Assembly (NCBI GenBank): GCA_903904835.1
Contig: CAIVEI010000022.1
Span: forward strand, 1 to 64,000
Origin: an uncultured Schlesneria sp.
GTDB taxonomy: Bacteria > Planctomycetota > Planctomycetia > Planctomycetales > Planctomycetaceae
Direction: 5' to 3'
Length of the DNA: 64,000 bases
A program made the position numbers and the translations under genes. Shown here piece by piece: positions 63,528-64,000 of this stretch (position 1 is its first letter; the number at the start of each line of letters is the position of its first letter). A model generated the notes under the pieces. It had not been told where the DNA came from. It saw only the letters and a list, made by a program, of their open reading frames with translations, and made no database searches.

Positions 63528-63598
63528 CGTAGTATAGGCTTTAGCCCGTACGCTATTAAGTTCAATCCTGTTTCGTACGGGCTAAAGCCCATACTACG
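63528..63598. repeat. inverted repeat with 25-base arms between padR and HAAS genes
   Basis: Arms 63528-63552 and 63574-63598 are complementary at 24 of 25 positions (core GGCTTTAGCCCGTACG), loop 21 bases. It may form a strong hairpin in the padR/HAAS message and so reduce downstream expression. A related half unit is at about 10701-10714. Confidence 0.9.
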
Positions 63599-63601
63599 AT
63601 T

Positions 63602-63949
63602 TCAAACTGCCGGGACGACAGTTGCCGATTGGCCGTCGCCGAGTACCCCTTGAATTCCACTCGCGAACGCCTGCCATTCCTGCTTTTTCGCATCGAGCGC
63701 TTTAATCCCCGCCGACGTCAGCTCGTAATACTTCCGTCGTCGACCCTCGACTTCGTGCCAGGACGACTTCACCAGCTTCTGCTGTTCAAGTCGATGCAGG
63801 GCGGGGTAAAGGCTCCCCTCTTTCAGCGAAAAATATCCGTTCGATCGAGAGTCGACCGTTTGCGAGATTTCATAACCATACGTCCGCCCGTGCGAGATCA
63901 CTTCGAGCATCAGCATCTCGACTGCTCCCGATAAAAGACGTGAATCCAT
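63602..63949 (-). CDS. PadR-family transcriptional regulator
   Basis: 115 residues. Winged helix with GAVEMLMLEVISHGRTYGYEI at the start, KEGSLYPALHRLEQQKLV (recognition helix) and GRRRKYYELTSAGIKAL (wing). Belongs to the short PadR group. Followed on the same strand by the large HAAS-domain protein after a hairpin. Likely represses its own unit. The ribosome site is weak. The promoter lies in the last 50 bases of the window or beyond. Confidence 0.92.
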   Translation of the reverse strand: MDSRLLSGAVEMLMLEVISHGRTYGYEISQTVDSRSNGYFSLKEGSLYPALHRLEQQKLVKSSWHEVEGRRRKYYELTSAGIKALDAKKQEWQAFASGIQGVLGDGQSATVVPAV

Positions 63950-64000
63950 GGCGGATAACTCCTGACTCGTTCTGCGAATCGATCACAGGCACGACAGATC

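Noticed and set aside
1-64000. CRISPR arrays, tRNA or rRNA genes, prophage or intact insertion sequence
   Set aside because: Looked for on both strands; no regular spacer arrays, cloverleaf genes or transposase gene with terminal repeats were seen.

Overview
The window looks like chromosomal DNA of a planctomycete (Planctomycetota, most likely Planctomycetales; genus not determined). The evidence is the combination of DUF1559 and DUF1501 proteins, very long WD40 and PQQ-propeller proteins, a LamB-free set of secreted enzymes (ThuA, PhoD-like), a PEP-CTERM protein, a hopanoid cyclase, BlaI/M56 regulator pairs, PadR/HAAS pairs, a SpoVG with a zinc ribbon, and many dispersed hairpin repeats between genes. 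Base composition is moderate (a little over half G+C) and no phage, plasmid or intact insertion sequence is seen.

Layout. 1-3035: two tandem TIR-TM proteins that share a front end and differ behind the membrane span (TPR-like versus DUF1559). 3448-6075: a MacA-like adaptor and a MacB-like permease without their ATPase. 6148-6391: a modular hairpin repeat. 6450-13439 (mostly minus): a triple WD40 propeller, a secreted Cys-repeat protein, a Cys-rich small protein, a PadR/HAAS pair and an LRR protein. 13660-18567: a membrane Ser/Thr kinase facing a REC-HATPase regulator, a redoxin and a PEP-CTERM lectin. 19011-25185: PhoD-like phosphatase, RDD membrane protein, polyprenyl diphosphate synthase, and an ispE-spoVG pair. 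25528-29858: BlaI operator, BlaI and a giant M56 protein. 29947-34825: WD40 protein, Rpn nuclease plus the remnant of a second one, DUF1501 protein. 35305-43290: low-complexity coiled-coil protein, UxaE-type epimerase with a divergent UxuB-type SDR (a likely uronate route), ThuA protein, squalene-hopene cyclase. 44023-51205: a 43-residue Lys/Ala/Pro micro-histone with its own terminator, RecG, an MFS transporter, an aldo/keto reductase, and a tight speD-folE-small membrane protein row running into a 1.6-kresidue PQQ-propeller protein. 55950-61726: three minus-strand genes (squalene-cyclase-like, VWA, VWA) whose single N-terminal membrane helices all carry the Ser-x3-His signature of TonB. 62148-63949: a second PadR/HAAS pair.

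The points I find most worth following are the three TonB-like anchored proteins, the TIR-TM-DUF1559 fusion beside its TIR-TM-TPR twin, the zinc-ribbon insertion inside SpoVG, two genes shorter than 60 codons (43 and 57 residues) with good evidence, and at least four families of inverted repeats. All assignments are from reading the sequence; no database search was run.
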